Source: Opeltia flavorubescens (Eukaryota > Ascomycota > Lecanoromycetes > Teloschistales > Teloschistaceae). Taken from it: a stretch of DNA of 64,000 nucleotides. A program made the translations under genes and the position numbers. The stretch is from positions 210,969 through 274,968 of the forward strand of contig KE546966.1 of NCBI GenBank assembly GCA_000442125.1. Direction: 5' to 3'. Below, piece by piece: positions 20,390-33,903 of the stretch (within the stretch, counting starts at the first letter, position 1; every line of letters begins with the position of its first letter). The notes beneath the pieces are model-generated. The model did no database searches and had not been told where the DNA came from. It saw only the letters and a program-made list of their open reading frames with translations.

Positions 20390-21715
20390 TCAAACAGACA
20401 TGATGATATCTGCGGTTCTCAGATCCACAGCCTCTTCAGTGACGGCCACCCCATCCTCGACCTCCACTTCATCTTCCTGGTCCTCTAGCCCATCCTTTCC
20501 GTCCTGCCCGGGCAAAGCAATACCAGCAGCTTCACGCAAGAGCTCGTCACTTAATTCTTTCCATAGCCCAAGGTCAAACTCTGCGCCATCATCCTCTGGG
20601 ACATCCGTCTTGCGGGCTGACTTCTTGCTGTATTTGCTCGACCATGATTCTCGTTTGCGGCTGATGAGCATCCCTCTGAAGGCTCGTTTGACGCTATCAC
20701 GGAAGCCTTTGCTATCGGCCTCGGTTTTCTGATCTGCGAGATCTGCCGAATTCTGATTGAGCTCTGTTGACCGATAGCTTCCTCCGCGTTTCAGTGCAAG
20801 CTGACCTTCCGCATTGATCGTGTAGATGCCCAAGCTGTCATATGATCTCAACGGAGGTCGCCCAGGTCTAGCCTTTCTTATGCCAATAGTGCGTAACAGG
20901 TTGGTGTTCGATACAGGTCGGTCCATATCATCATCATATATATCTGGAGGCATAAGCTGAGCCTTCAGAGTGGTCTCCACGATTTGCCACGTTCGATCGC
21001 GATATGTAGACCGGCACAGCTGACATGCCCGGTACCTGCAGACGGGGAAGATACGAGGCCTTGGGTCAGAGGACTGGTCAAGTGATTGTCTGGCTATGTC
21101 TGAGTTAGACGCCCCGACTTCCGTGACAGCCGGGAGAGGTACAGAGCCATTCGCGTCAACAGAGGCGGAGGTCGCCGTTGAATTACGCTTAGATAGTCGT
21201 TTACCGGTCGATTGCAATTTTCTGAAATGAGCCTCTGATGCTGAAATTGTATCGATGACCTTCTGACGCTGTGATAGCATTCGCTCAACCTCCGCTTCCG
21301 TGTAATGACCATTAGCGATGGCTTTTTGTATCCACGGGCTCAAATCCGCCGTAGTGGCAGGTTTCGAATACTGGCTGTCTGTTGCTGGGTTGATTTCATC
21401 TCCGCTGTCATCCTGAGAACAGGAATAGACCCAACCCCATGCTGAAGGGCGATGGCAAACCAAACAGTCGTAGTCGCCGTATAAACGTTCCATGGTGAGG
21501 TGCGTACATGCCGCTCGACGATTCTGAACCGAAGGAATGAGCGGTGAAGCGGCGCCTGCACCATCAGTCGATGATATTGGTGAAGGAGCGAAAGAAGCAT
21601 GGGACATGATGACGTCTCTTAATGACACAGCAAAAGGCCGCATTGTACCCCAAAAAGAATCGAATGAGCCATCTATGCCTGAGCCAATAGGACGTTGACT
21701 CGAACTACCATTCAT
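20390..21715 (-). CDS. Hypothetical protein with Cys/His-rich N-terminal half
   Basis: Seen: one exon, 441 aa if started at the ATG of MNGSSSQRP (21715). The frame stays open to 21835, and an ATG pair at about 21820 would add 35 residues that look like untranslated sequence. Near the N-terminus is CTHLTMERLYGDYDCLVCHR with SAWGWVYSCSQ, and mid-protein VCRYRACQLCRSTYRDR, so there are CxxC pairs that could bind zinc. The C-terminal third is Lys/Arg-rich, then strongly acidic (Asp/Glu), ending DLRTADIIMSV. I do not recognise a named family. No TM helix or signal peptide is seen, so an intracellular protein is likely. Confidence 0.65.
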   Translation of the reverse strand: MNGSSSQRPIGSGIDGSFDSFWGTMRPFAVSLRDVIMSHASFAPSPISSTDGAGAASPLIPSVQNRRAACTHLTMERLYGDYDCLVCHRPSAWGWVYSCSQDDSGDEINPATDSQYSKPATTADLSPWIQKAIANGHYTEAEVERMLSQRQKVIDTISASEAHFRKLQSTGKRLSKRNSTATSASVDANGSVPLPAVTEVGASNSDIARQSLDQSSDPRPRIFPVCRYRACQLCRSTYRDRTWQIVETTLKAQLMPPDIYDDDMDRPVSNTNLLRTIGIRKARPGRPPLRSYDSLGIYTINAEGQLALKRGGSYRSTELNQNSADLADQKTEADSKGFRDSVKRAFRGMLISRKRESWSSKYSKKSARKTDVPEDDGAEFDLGLWKELSDELLREAAGIALPGQDGKDGLEDQEDEVEVEDGVAVTEEAVDLRTADIIMSV

Positions 21716-23072
21716 GCCGACGCTGAAGTTGATAAAGAGGCGGAGGTTGAATGGAAGCCGCGTACGACGGAAAGGTCGATTGTAATGAATGGGTAACTTT
21801 TCTTGTTTACAGTACATCATGTGAATGATTGACACTCATTTCCAAACATCTTATTCTCTGTTGAAGGCTGATTCAACATGTTTAGCCCATTACGTAGTCT
21901 ATGATTCAGGCTGGCTTCTCGTCATTTGACGAATTCAAGGAGAAGATGGCAGTTTGCCGTGGTATATGAGTCGCTACCTCGATGGTCCGGGATGAAGCAA
22001 TGGAGAGCCTATGACTAAATGAATGACGATATACTTACAAAGAATGGCGTCTGCTACAGCTCAGCTACTAATCGACGATATGCTGAGAATTGAAATCGAT
22101 GAAGTTGAAAAGTGCAAGTTAGTTCCAATGCAAGGGCGTATGCAGGTAACCGCTTCATCAAATGGACCTACAATTTCCGGATACTCGCGCGTCACAGAGC
22201 CGAAAGTTTTTCTACGATTGTTGTACCTTCCAAAGCACGTGAAGCTATGTTTGTCAGAATTACCGCTGTTCTAATTACTCTGTGCTCTTGCCGCTCGAAG
22301 CGATGACCCAGAAAGAAGTTTCCTCACTTCAAAGTATGTGGAATGCTCTCAATGAAGGTCTTGGGATCGGCCGGGGACCCTTCTATGCCAGATCGAAGTC
22401 ATGTAGTTCCTATCGTGGCGTCAATCCGATTTGCACTTTACCTACGATATGGGACAGCAGTGACTTCCATAGTATTTTCGGAGATGTGTATGAGGTGCGA
22501 AATTTCAAGGTGGAAAAAAACTTTAGTCGATACACGCTTTTAGATTACTCGTTGGACAGGACATGTTTCTGGGGAATACGAGCGAATATAATATCTGTTA
22601 GTCTTGGATGGTTGTCTGGTCCGAGGTTTTGCGGTCAGCATCGCTGATTGACAGTCATTGCAATGTGCCTCAACCTTCACCATAGCCCTTTCTCTGTTCA
22701 GAATGGACATAGAATATTCTTATGGCAACGGTTGCGACTTCCATTCGAACCGATAATCACAACATAAGTGTCAACGAACCAGCCCATGGTTTGAAGTGTC
22801 GTCAGCATGAAGTTGTTATCAGATAACGATGGAGGCTTGGCACGGAAGTCTAGCGCGACGCTCATGACGCGAGGCAAATAGACTTCATAGCAATACACAC
22901 AAAATCCTCAATAACATACTGCCGGGCATGCAAGGTCCATACCATTCTGGCTGAAGTCCTGTCGCTCCTTGGACGCCGGGCCATCCAGGGTCGATTACCG
23001 ACGCAGTTCCATCTCCAATCTATTTGCTCCGCTCGTTCTTTCCACACTGTTCATGCACGGTTGCACCAGGAA
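21716..23072. other. Intergenic, no convincing gene
   Basis: Several 60-120 codon frames between 22023 and 22900 overlap each other on both strands and show no domain or clear splice chain. PIF1 starts at 23073. Confidence 0.45.
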
Positions 23073-25581
23073 ATGCTTGCAAGAGCTGCCAAAGAGCAGA
23101 GCTCTGCACCCACATGGAGAAGCTCTCAATCGCGCACTCTGGAGAATGCGTTGAAACCAGTCTCATCATTAATAACTAACGCTGCTCCTTCGTCACCTTA
23201 CAAGAACCCTTTAAAGCGGACTGCATCTCAAGCAAGCGGCGGAAGTCAAAACATAAGCAGGAACATACTTTCACGCTCCTCGTCCGGTATTGTCTGTCGT
23301 CTATAACCTCGAATATTCTACTGATGAGACATAGGCATGCTTGGCAAATTGCACGACAATGTATATTTTGATGAGAACGATTTCGATGACGATGACGCCC
23401 TAGACCTTAATGACATCTCCACGGATCCTTGTAGCTCTACCATCCAATACCCTTCTCTACCGCTACCTGCCTCAAAAAAGCGTCCTGCTACTACTACAGG
23501 GCCAGCCAGCAGCCAAACTATACCATGGTCTTCATCTCCACTGCATCATCACGCCAAGCCGCCCTTAAGCTCAGCTGTTCCTACCGCCTCAAAGCTGGAA
23601 AAAGACCAGCCGATAATATACCCCACTTTACCCAACGAGCCGAAGCTTTCAAAACGCAGGAAAATACCCTGGCTCGACGAGGAAGGTCGGGACATCAGCG
23701 ACTCGTCTGCCACACAGCCTGTAAAGGAGGAACCAATATGGAAAAAGTACGCAAATAAGTCAACACCATCAACCAAGGCTCCGTCGGACACGCCCTTCCC
23801 ATGGAACAAGACTGCCAGTGCCTTGAAAGAGGAGCATAAACGGCTTCGGCAGGGTCATAAAAAGATCAGGGATCACGAAGTCGACGATAAATCCAAGCCA
23901 ACTACAACTAAAGCTTCTCGCAAAGTGCCGAGAGTGTTTTTGAGTGATGAACAGAAGAAGGTATTCAATCTCGTCACTGAAGAACGAAAGAGCGTTTTCT
24001 TCACAGGTTCGGCGGGTACTGGAAAGTCGGTGCTCATGCGAGAGATCATTCGAGGTCTTCGCGACAAACACAAATTCGAAGCGGAGAGGGTGGCCGTGAC
24101 TGCATCGACCGGGTTGGCCGCTTGTAACGTTGGAGGCGTCACACTGCATAGCTTTGCTGGTATCGGGCTGGGAAAGGAGGCTGTCCCTGAATTGGTGAAA
24201 AAGATCAAGCGGAACGCCAAGACGAAAAAACGATGGATGCGTACTAAAACCCTCATCATCGACGAAGTATCAATGGTTGATGGGGATCTTTTCGACAAGC
24301 TCGAAGCTGTCGCACGCATCATTCGCAACAACGGCAGACCGTTCGGTGGTATCCAACTTGTGATTACTGGAGACTTCTTCCAGCTTCCCCCTGTCCCAGA
24401 CTATGGCAAAGTGGCAAAGTTTTGCTTTGATGCTGCTACCTGGAACACATCCATCGAGCACACCATCGGCTTGACAAAGGTTTTCCGGCAAAAAGATCCT
24501 GGTATGTCCAGCAATGCAATATCGTACAGTCCTTACTAACTCTCTTCTCACCTAGTCTTTGCCAATATGCTCAACGAGATGCGATTAGGAAGGCTAACAC
24601 CAAAGTCTATCAACTCTTTTCGTGCGTTGAGTCGTGACCTGTCGTTCGAAGATGCCTTCGAAGCAACTGAGTTGTGAGTATTCGAAACGTATGACAATTA
24701 GTACGGGGCACTAAGACATCTGCAGGTTTCCAACTCGCCAAGAAGTCGATTTTGCGAACAACAACCGGATGGAGAAACTTGGCGGTAAAGCGTACGATTT
24801 CAAGGCGATGGATGGTGGAAGTATTCAAGATGTTGCACAGCGAGACAAGCTTTTGGCGAATTGCATGGCTCCTCCATTGATCACCTTGAAGAAGGGATCC
24901 CAAGTGATGTTGATCAAGAACATTGACGAAACACTTGTCAACGGCTCAATTGGTAAGGTCATTGGTTTCATGGACGAGAAGACCTTTGACTACTACCATG
25001 AAAACGAGGACGAATTCCAGGCCGTCGACAGCAGTATGGAAGTCAATGACGAGGAATTATCCAAGTCTCGATTGAAACTCCGGCAGATGATCAGTAAGGA
25101 CCTTGTTGGAGATACGAGTCATAAATGGCCGCTTGTCCGATTTTCCGTTTCCGGCGGCGTAACCAGGGATTTGCTATGCCAACAAGAGCAATGGAAGATA
25201 GAGCTTCCTAGCGGTGAAGTTCAAGCTTGTCGTTCACAGGTGCCTTTGATACTGGCTTGGGCCTTATCGATTCATAAGGCCCAAGGGCAAACTTTGGAGC
25301 GAGTTAAGGTTGATCTAGGGAAGATCTTCGAGAAGGGGCAAGCTTACGTTGCACTGAGTCGAGCTACTAGTCAGGAAGGCCTACAGATCACGAGGTTTGA
25401 TCCGAGGAAGGTTATGGCACATGACAGGGTGAGAGGCTTCTACAACAGCCTGTATAGCATTGACGCTGCTACGAAACGATCTCAGGGCTTCAAAGAGGAG
25501 CAATTCAAGGAGGAAGAAGGAGCTCTTGATCCGTGGGAGGAAGATAACAGGGCACTCAAAGCTGAGTATGCTGGAAGATGA
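23073..25581 (+). CDS. PIF1: PIF1-family 5'-3' DNA helicase
   Basis: Seen: exons 23073-23286, 23335-24501, 24556-24673 and 24726-25581; introns 48-54 nt; 784 aa. The N-terminal 270 residues are low-complexity and Ser/Pro/Lys-rich. The helicase core follows: SDEQKKVF, Walker A GSAGTGKS (about 296-303), TASTGLAACNVGG with TLHSFAGIG, Walker B LIIDEVSM (about 378-385), GDFFQLPPV, KVFRQKDP, FPTRQEVDFAN, LTLKKGSQVMLIKN-type motif V (here ITLKKGSQVMLIKN), ALSIHKAQGQTLERV and AYVALSRATS (motif VI). Known: Pif1 unwinds G-quadruplexes and acts at telomeres, forks and mitochondrial DNA. All SF1B motifs seem intact. It is followed head to tail by EDC3 and PPIL2. Confidence 0.93.
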
Positions 25582-25900
25582 GCACACATTAGCCAAAGGC
25601 GATCATCATTCAAATTTGCTCAAGATGACTTTTGGCGTGTTGGCATCTATAGTAGAGTAGTGATATCTAGCTTCAACAAGAATGACTTTAATTTTTCACA
25701 GTACTCAATGGAATCGTTTGTCCAGAAGAAAATCGCCGTGAAATGAGACTTCATTGGCCAGCATCCCGGAATATTCGGTGGGTAAACTCCGGCTTAATCG
25801 CCGGAAGATCCTGTCTCTCACTGGATATTTTGAACTTACTTCCCTGCCGACACTGATCTTACGGTAAAGGACTGTGCATGGACGATTCTTTCACCCTGCA
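25582..25900. other. Intergenic, PIF1 3' end and EDC3 promoter
   Basis: 319 bp without a gene; no notable motif seen. Confidence 0.5.
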
Positions 25901-28074
25901 ATGGCCGCAGACTTCATTGGTTCGGTCGTTACAGTCACTCTGAACTCGCCGCTTAATGCTCAGGTCCGAGGATTTGTTGAAAGCGTCACTAAAGGACAAC
26001 GCCTGGACCTCAAAGACGGTGAGTATTCGACGTGCATGGTGAAATGTCTTCAAACTGATACGCTGTGATCTCTAGTAACATGGCTTGCCCACGGAACGTA
26101 CGCTGCCTCAATCTCCATCCAAACTAGCAACATCAAAGATTTGAATATCGAGCCTGACAATATCATAATACCTCCAATCGACCCTACTCGCCAATCACTT
26201 TCCGACCCAGCAATCCTCAGCTTTGGTAGGAATGCCATTGCTGCGGATTCACCTACAACCCCGACCCTAAATGCAACTGCGGAGCTCACACCTCTTTCAT
26301 CTGCTGAGCCTACGGTGTTAATTAAGACAAAGCCGTTGGAGGATGTTGGGGCAACTGCCACTTTGACTCAACCATTTGATGACTTGACCCTCAATGATGC
26401 TATTCTTAACGAAATAACCAATGATCAGGAAGAAGAAACGCCGGCGAAGGCTGCTGCTCGGAAGAAACGGAGACGGCGGCACACAAAGAGCCGCAAAGAT
26501 GATCAGCAAGACCCTCCAGTGGAGACTTCAAAAACTGTTCGGATATTAAAGCACGGCAACAATGGTTGGGGAGAGCCGCCGTTCTTGCAGGAGGCATCGT
26601 CATCAAAGAAACCACATCCTCTTGATGCACCCATTCGCCGCGCTGAACAGAGGTTAGCTCAGGGCAGGAAAGGAAGACGCCAGAATCACAAAGAAGAGCA
26701 AAATGGCTGGGCTACAGAGGAAGTCACTGATATTCAAGACATGGGCGATTTCGATTTCCAGGGAAACCTATCAAAATTTGATAAGCGTGGGGTATTTGAA
26801 CAAATCCGTCAAGACGATACCACGGCCGATGAAGCTCGCCTTGTCAGCTTCAACCGTTTACCCACTCGCCCAGGGACCAATGGAGGAAAGAATTTGCATT
26901 ACACTGAAAACGTGCTGGATTCCCCCAAACCCAATGGCCATATGAGCTGGAATAGCGCGGATGATACTGAGAGTAGTGGTGATAAAATTAGCAGTGGACA
27001 CAGCTCTCGGCGGAATCTTTCTCGTGCATCGGTCCGAAAGCCACCATCGAGAAAGGGTAGCGCAATAATTCCTCCCGATCATACATCTAGCTCGGGATTT
27101 CCACGTCGCTATTCGTCACAGGAGCATCCAACTCCTCGGATCAAGGTCAAGAGCTCTCGCTCTCGATATCCTAGATCTGAAGTATCACGATCGTCGTCAG
27201 CACAATTTCAACTTGCAAGCTCAGGCGCTTACTGCCCTTGTGTCACTCCATTACAGATGCTTGAACTAGAACAACTCGCTACCTCGGAACTTGGTCTTTC
27301 CGATGACATGATGACGGAGAATGCCGCACGCTGCATTGCACAGCTGGCTTGCAAGGCCACTACAGGTGATCGTATCGTCATTCTTGCAGGTAACACCAAA
27401 AGCGGCGCACGAGCGATTGCAGCAGGTCGTCAACTGAGAAACCATGGAATGCGGGTAATACTTTTTGTGCTGGGGATCGAAAGGGAAGAAGACCTTCTGG
27501 AGATCGTACGAAGACAACTCAATATCTATCGAAATTCTGGCGGCCGACTAGCGAAAGCCGAGAATCTGCTGCTTTTAGGTAGAGATCGAAAATCACCCAG
27601 CGATGTGATCATCGACGCACTTCTGGGCATGCACCTATCGTTCGAAGATCTAAGAACAGCCGATCAGAATTCTTTCTACGAGATTGCAGTATGGGCCAAC
27701 AAATCTAACGCTTCTGTTATAGCGATTGATGTTCCTTCCGGTCTAGATGCTTCAAGTGGTACGTCTTAATACATTCTACTACCATCACCTACCTAACTAA
27801 TGTCCCTTGCACAGGTACCACATCCCGCATGAATGGCGTCCCTGATCTCTTGATTAACCCAACTCATGTGTTGGCGCTCAGTGCTCCCAAAACCGGCCTA
27901 CTCACCGCCATCGCCCAGTCGAAGGAGGAGCAGCAACGATCGTGGGAAGTATCCGTAGCCGACGTCGGCATCAGTAGTTCGGTTTGGAAGAAGTTTGGCA
28001 CTAGGAGGAAATACGGTGTTGACTTTGGAACCGAATGGGTTGCGGAACTCAAATTTGCAGATGGCTTAGCGTGA
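25901..28074 (+). CDS. EDC3: Enhancer of mRNA decapping Edc3
   Basis: Seen: exons 25901-26018, 26076-27758 and 27815-28074; introns 57 and 56 nt; 686 aa. The N-terminal LSm domain starts MAADFIGSVVTVTLNSP. A long disordered middle includes KKRRRRHTKSRK and an FDF region (DMGDFDFQGNLSKFDKRGVFEQIRQDD, broken here by the usual Phe-Asp-Phe core). The C-terminal YjeF-N domain carries YCPCVTPLQMLELE, VILAGNTKSGARAIAAGRQL, DVIIDALLGMHL and VIAIDVPSGLDASSG. Known: Edc3 bridges Dcp2 and Dhh1 via its LSm and FDF motifs and dimerises through YjeF-N, building P-bodies. Inferred role is the same. A short upstream ATG (25878) lies out of frame in the leader. Confidence 0.92.
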
Positions 28075-28409
28075 AGCTATCTTTTGTGAATCATTACTCT
28101 GCTTTTAGACTTTTTGGACATGATACCCAGCATAGGTAGTAGCTTCAGGAATATACTTTCAGACTTGACATACTTGAACGATTGGCTTGACCGAGCCACT
28201 TGTGGAAAAGATTTATAGGCTACAGTTTGAGAAGGAAGACACCGTAACCCAAAAAGAACGTAAGTCTGTCATTCCGCTCTGTAATCAAAGCAGTAAAGGG
28301 CTCGATAGGCTAGCAAGTTGATGAATATGCCTTTTTGGGACTAGTGGGCGCATCCCCGATCGACCTCATGCTTTAGGATTCACAAGCACAGCTACACCAA
28401 CTCATCATC
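28075..28409. other. Intergenic, EDC3 3' end and PPIL2 promoter
   Basis: 335 bp without a gene; nothing notable seen. Confidence 0.5.
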
Positions 28410-30312
28410 ATGGGGAAAGGTACGCCACTTCTCTACTCATTCCTCATCTTCAACAGCCCATTTCAACTACTGATTCCACCTTCTCCGTAGGCACCGATAA
28501 GCTCTACGTAAATATTCGCTCCACCTCAACGAACCTCGCGCTAATCCTACCTTTTAGATCACCCACAGTGAATGGGCATCAGAAGATGCCTACTCCGCCA
28601 GCGCCGGCTCTGGTGTGTCCAAGTCAAATACCTCCAATGCGCCTTTCAAGCGCCTACCCTTTAACTTCTGCGCCATCTCGCTTCAACCCTTCAATCATCC
28701 CGTCTGCACTCCACAAGGCACCATATTCGACATCACCAACATACTCCCATGGCTTAAGAAACATGGCACAAACCCTGTAACGGGTGCTGCGTTGAAATCT
28801 GCCGACCTTATTAAGCTACAATTCGCCAAGAATGATGATGGAGAAATGGTGGACCCGGTCACGTTCAAGGTCTTTACCGACAACACACACATCGTCGCTC
28901 TGAAAAACACAGGCAACGTCTTCGCATATGACACTGTCGAGCGTCTGAATATCAAAGCCAAGCACTGGCGAGATCTTGTCAGCGAGGAGGAGTTCAGCCG
29001 AAAGGACATCGTCACCTTGCAAGATCCGCAGAATATCGAATCGCGCAACCTCTCCACTTTCAAATACCTCCAAGACGGCGCCGATACCGCCACACCCGAA
29101 CAGCAGCGCGAGAGAAATGATCCATCACGCAATGTCAACGCCGCAGCTTTGGGCAACGGGGCCTCGATCCTAAAACCCAAGAAACAGCAATTACCAGACA
29201 TCAACCCGGACGCTCTCGCCTCCAATAAAGAGAGCATATCCCGCACCCTATCCGCAATCTCCTCATCAACCACCAAACCCCAAGCTTCAAAACCTTCCAC
29301 AACCACAACCGCGACCACCCCTACCGCCCCATCCAGCACAAAAGCCCACGCCCTCCACACCACAGGCCGAGCCGCGGCCTCCCTAACCTCCACAGGTCTA
29401 ACCCCGCACACAGCCGCCGACCTCGCCACTCTCTCCCAAGAAACCTACCTCCTCCACCCCCGCCGCGTCCGCACCCCCGCATACATCTCCCTCAGCATCT
29501 CCCTCCCCGCACCATCACAAAAACCGCTCTCCCTGACCCTCGAACTCCTCCCCGAATTCGCCCCAAAGGCATGCTACAACTTCCTGCAATTATCAAAAAG
29601 CGGATACTACAACGGCACCCCCCTGCATAGAAATATCCCCTCCTTCATGATCCAAGGCGGAGATCCCACCGGCACGGGCAAGGGCGGAACCTCGTATTGG
29701 GGAAAAGCATTCGATGATGAATTCGACGGACCCCTCAAGTTCGATAAGAGGGGAATCCTCGCTATGGCGAATAAAGGTAAAAACACAAACACGAGTCAGT
29801 TTTTCATTACGTACCGCCCCTGCCTGCATCTAGCGAGGAAGCATACGATTTTCGGCCACGTGGTTGATGAGCAGGAGAGCTGGGATACGTTGAGTGAGTT
29901 GGAGAAATTGGAGGTAGGCGAGGGGGGGAGGCCGAGGGGGGATGTTAGGATCGCAGAGGTGGGTGTGTTGGTTGATTGTTTTGAGCAATTTCTTAAGGAA
30001 GAAGCGGAGAAGGAGGAGGGGGAGAGGGCGGAGGTGGAGGTTAGGAGGAGGGGAGGGAGGGAGGATGAGAGGGTTACGTGGACGGGGAAGAGGGTTCGAG
30101 GGGTTGGAGATAGTAGTAATGAGGGGGGTGGAGAGGGTGGTGGAGGAGGAGGGGTAGTGGGGAGGTATTTGAATCAAAGGGTGCTGGGTGAAAGTGGTGG
30201 TGGGAAAGAGAAGGGGAGGATGGAGGAGTGGGAAGGTGGGCAGGAGGAGGAGGAGGGGCGGAGGAAGAAAGTTAAGGGGGGAGGGGGGTTTGGGAATTTC
30301 GATAGTTGGTAA
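28410..30312 (+). CDS. PPIL2: U-box cyclophilin, peptidyl-prolyl isomerase-like 2 (Cyp8/PPIL2)
   Basis: Seen: exons 28410-28419 (10 nt), 28491-28507 (17 nt) and 28558-30312; 593 aa. Only this joining gives the conserved start MGKGTDKLYITHSEWASEDAY without a break; introns are 70 and 50 nt. The N-terminal U-box runs about residues 36-110 (CAISLQPFNHPVCTPQGTIF, NILPWLKKHGTNPVTG). The cyclophilin domain is about residues 300-455 with LHRNIPSFMIQGGDPTGTGKGG and NTSQFFITYRP. The usual cyclosporin-contact Trp is replaced (PCLHLARKHTIFG), as is normal in this subfamily. The tail is Glu/Gly/Arg-rich and very G-rich in DNA. Known: PPIL2 orthologues are nuclear, spliceosome-associated, with E3 activity through the U-box. 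The right end of the coding sequence lies 89 bp from a transposon. Confidence 0.92.
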
Positions 30313-30401
30313 GAGAGGGATGTATTTTACAAGAAGCAAGCCAAGTGTTTTCTTTTCCACAACGATGGTCACGCAAGAAACCTAGGTGATTTCAGCCATT
30401 A

Positions 30402-30449
30402 GCGTTTTCATAAAGCTTGACCGCTCTTGGCACCGAGAGCTCTCCACCC
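30402..30449 (+). repeat. Left terminal inverted repeat (48 bp perfect part)
   Basis: Matches the reverse complement of 33904-33951 base for base. It escaped mutation although the interior is strongly RIP-like. Confidence 0.9.
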
Positions 30450-33400
30450 CACCCCAGCTATTTACATAGTAAATTCTAGAGAATTCTCACTACCTACCTA
30501 CTAAATTTATTAGTATTTAATCTATTTAATCTAAAACGGTAATTATAAAACTATACTAATTATTTTCGTCGTATATATATAGCTAATATCTAGTCTAGCT
30601 ACTATATTTAATACTAGAAATAATCGTCCCGAATTTATTAAACCTTTTTTTCGTACACTAGTTATAAATCGCTCTACTAATCGAGTTCCACCTTATTACC
30701 GCTAAGCTAAGGAGCTACCGTTAAAGGAGTTAAAGGAGTCGGAGAAATTAAAAAAGCTAGAGGAATTAAGGACCTCTAAATCTCGAAGGCCTACCTATCG
30801 CGCCGCCTTTATTACCGCTACTATTCGGTTCTATATAAAAAACTTTATATAGATAAAAAAAAGGAAGAAGGATAAATAAAAAATTAAATAATAAAAAAAG
30901 GCTATTAAATATACTAGAATCGCCGGTTTATATCTTTAATAAAAGGAAATTTATAAAATTCGCGAATAAACCGCTACCGCTTATATTAAAAAGGCTAAAG
31001 CTAAATAGCGCGTTATTTATTATAAAAACTATTAAAAAGAAAAATAAAAGATAAAAATTATTTAATTTAATAAAAAAAAAGCTTATTAATACTATAATAA
31101 AAAATTTAAAATTCGCTATAAAGATTAAAATAAAAATATTATAATATTAAAAATAAAGATCTAATTAAAAGAAAAAAAAAATAAATAATTTAGATATTTA
31201 TATATAAACGAATATTTAAGTTAATAAACGGTTTATATAGATTAATATTTAAAAAAAAATAAAATTTACCGCTTTTAAATTTAAAAAATATAAATATATA
31301 ATTTAAAAATATTTAAATATTATAAATACCAAATTAAATTTATTATTTATTTATATAAAAGTTTACTATTTAAAAGTTATCTAAATACTTTAATCTTTTA
31401 AAGATTTTTTTTTAAAAAAGTAGAATAATATAATAAAATTTATTTAGAACTAATTAACGATATAAAAATATAAAATTATTATAAAAATTAAGATTACTGT
31501 TAGAAAATCTACTACTACTATTATTATTATTATTAAAGAGCGTATAAAAAAGCGTTTTTATAAGTTTTTTTTATCGGACCCTATTAAATACTCGCTAATA
31601 CTAAAATCTAAAAGGAGAATACGTATAGATAAGCTTTTTAAAAAAATATAAAATCGAACTAATTCTTTTTTATAGATTACGGATTATAATAAAATAATAA
31701 TAGATTACTAATAATATAAAAATAAATACTATACAAATAATAAAAATATTAATAGCTATAAAAAAAAATTTTTACTTTATTAATTACTCTAATAAATATT
31801 ATATTATTAATATTATTTAATATATTAAATAGGTAAAAACGATAGCTAATAATAATATAAAAATTATAATTAAAAAACCTTTTATTAATATTTATAATTA
31901 TTAAATAAATAAATAAAATAGTATTATTTAAATATCGCGAAAAGTTATTTAATATTAAAAATAATTAAATAATAAAATCGATCGCGAAAAAAAAAAAGAT
32001 TTTATAATTATATTTATTAAATTCTAGTAGGATACTATATAAATAAAAATTAATAAGGTTATAATAAAATAAATAAAATATATAAATTATCCGAAGCTTT
32101 AATATCTTTAAAAATATTATTACTATACCCCTTATTATTTTTTTTCTTCTTTTCTTCCACCTCTATAGCCTATATATTACTAGTATCCTGCTTTTTTACC
32201 GCCTCTACTATAGTAGTAATACTAGTAATAACAGCCTTCTTTAACTCCTCTACTAGAGCGTTTTTTAAAATATTTTCCGCAGCGCTTTCCGCGGCGCTTT
32301 CCGCTACCTTTTTTATAAAAATTTTAACCGTTTATTAATAAATAATTTAATCTAATTAATAAAATAAATAATAATAATAATATTATTAAAGTATTCTTCG
32401 CTTAAAAAATATTTAATACTAAAAAAAATACCGCTAAATTAAAGCTTTAAAAAATTAGTTAAATAGTAACTAATAAATTTTAAAAAATCGGCGATTTTAA
32501 AGCGATAGCGAATATTTAAAATATTATTTATATTAAAACTATAACTTATAATATTTTAAATAATATTATAAAATTATTTTAATCTAATTTAAAATTATTT
32601 AAATTATAATATTAATATATATAAATGTTAGTAAATTTATAAAGTAGAGAAATATAAAATAAATAGCTATTTTATATATAAATTTAATATAAATCGCTAC
32701 CGCGCTTTTTTAAATTACGTAAATTTTATATTTTAAATACTTTATTACTTTATTTAAGTACTCGTTTAAATATATAAAAATCTTCTTCTAATATATATAA
32801 ACTATTATACCTAAAATATATCTTAAAAAATCTATTATAATTATTTTATATTATAGCTAGCCTTAAAAAATTATTAAAGATATTATTATATACTAGTTAA
32901 ACTTTATTAAAATACTATTTAACTTAAACTTTTAATATATTAAATGTCAGTTTAATTAAATTAAAATCCGGTGAATAAAAAAAAAGATAATAAACTTTAT
33001 AACTATAGCTATAAATTAGTTCCGCGATATAAAGATTATAATAAAAGCTAATATTATCTATAATAATAATATTATATAAAACTAGATAGGCGTTATAATA
33101 AAATAAAAGTTTATTTATTATTTAATTATAAAAGTTTTTGCTATTAAATTAACTTTTTTTAATACTAATATAAAGTAAATAATTATCGATAATATAGGCC
33201 GGAAGAATACTTTATAAACGATTTCGCTACCGTAAAGTATAATATTAAACTAGTTTACTAATTAGTATATATATAAAGTATTATTAATTTATTAATTTAT
33301 TAAATAAAGTTTTATTAATAAATATTAATTATTTTATATAAAAATCTATATATTAAATTTACTAATTTTTTTTTAGTTTATTATTCTATCGGTAGCCTAT

Positions 33401-33903
33401 TTATTAAATTATTTTCCTCGAGCGCTATTTAGCAGCGAGGAGCCTTAAAATAATTAATAGCGATATTTATATAACGAACTTCTTCTAAAAATATTATACT
33501 AATTCGGTTTAATTTAAATAAGAGTATTTCGTTAAATATATTATAAAAGCTTTTTTTACGGTAATAATAATTTTATTTAACCGGTTTTTATTATAGCGAT
33601 AAAGTTTAAAAGTAAAGTTAAATATAAATAAATTTTAACGAATCTTTTATATTATAATAATATCGTAATAGACCTCTTCGATAATAGCTTTAGATTATTA
33701 TATTAGAAGAAAGTAGTAGATAATACGTACACGAATAAATAAAACGAGTACTTTTATTATAATATCTAGGGGAAAAATATTATAATTAGTATAATTACTC
33801 GCTATACTAGATTTTATAATTACCGTTTTAAATTAAATACTAACGAATTTAGTAGGTAGGTAGTAAAAATTCTCTAGAATTTACTATATAAATAGCTAGA
33901 ATA

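Noticed and set aside
22023-22898. Frames of 60-120 codons upstream of PIF1
   Set aside because: No homology, no splice chain and no codon texture that separates them from chance frames.
29830-30372. Minus-strand 180-codon Pro/Leu-rich frame
   Set aside because: Antisense of the G-rich PPIL2 tail; low-complexity shadow.
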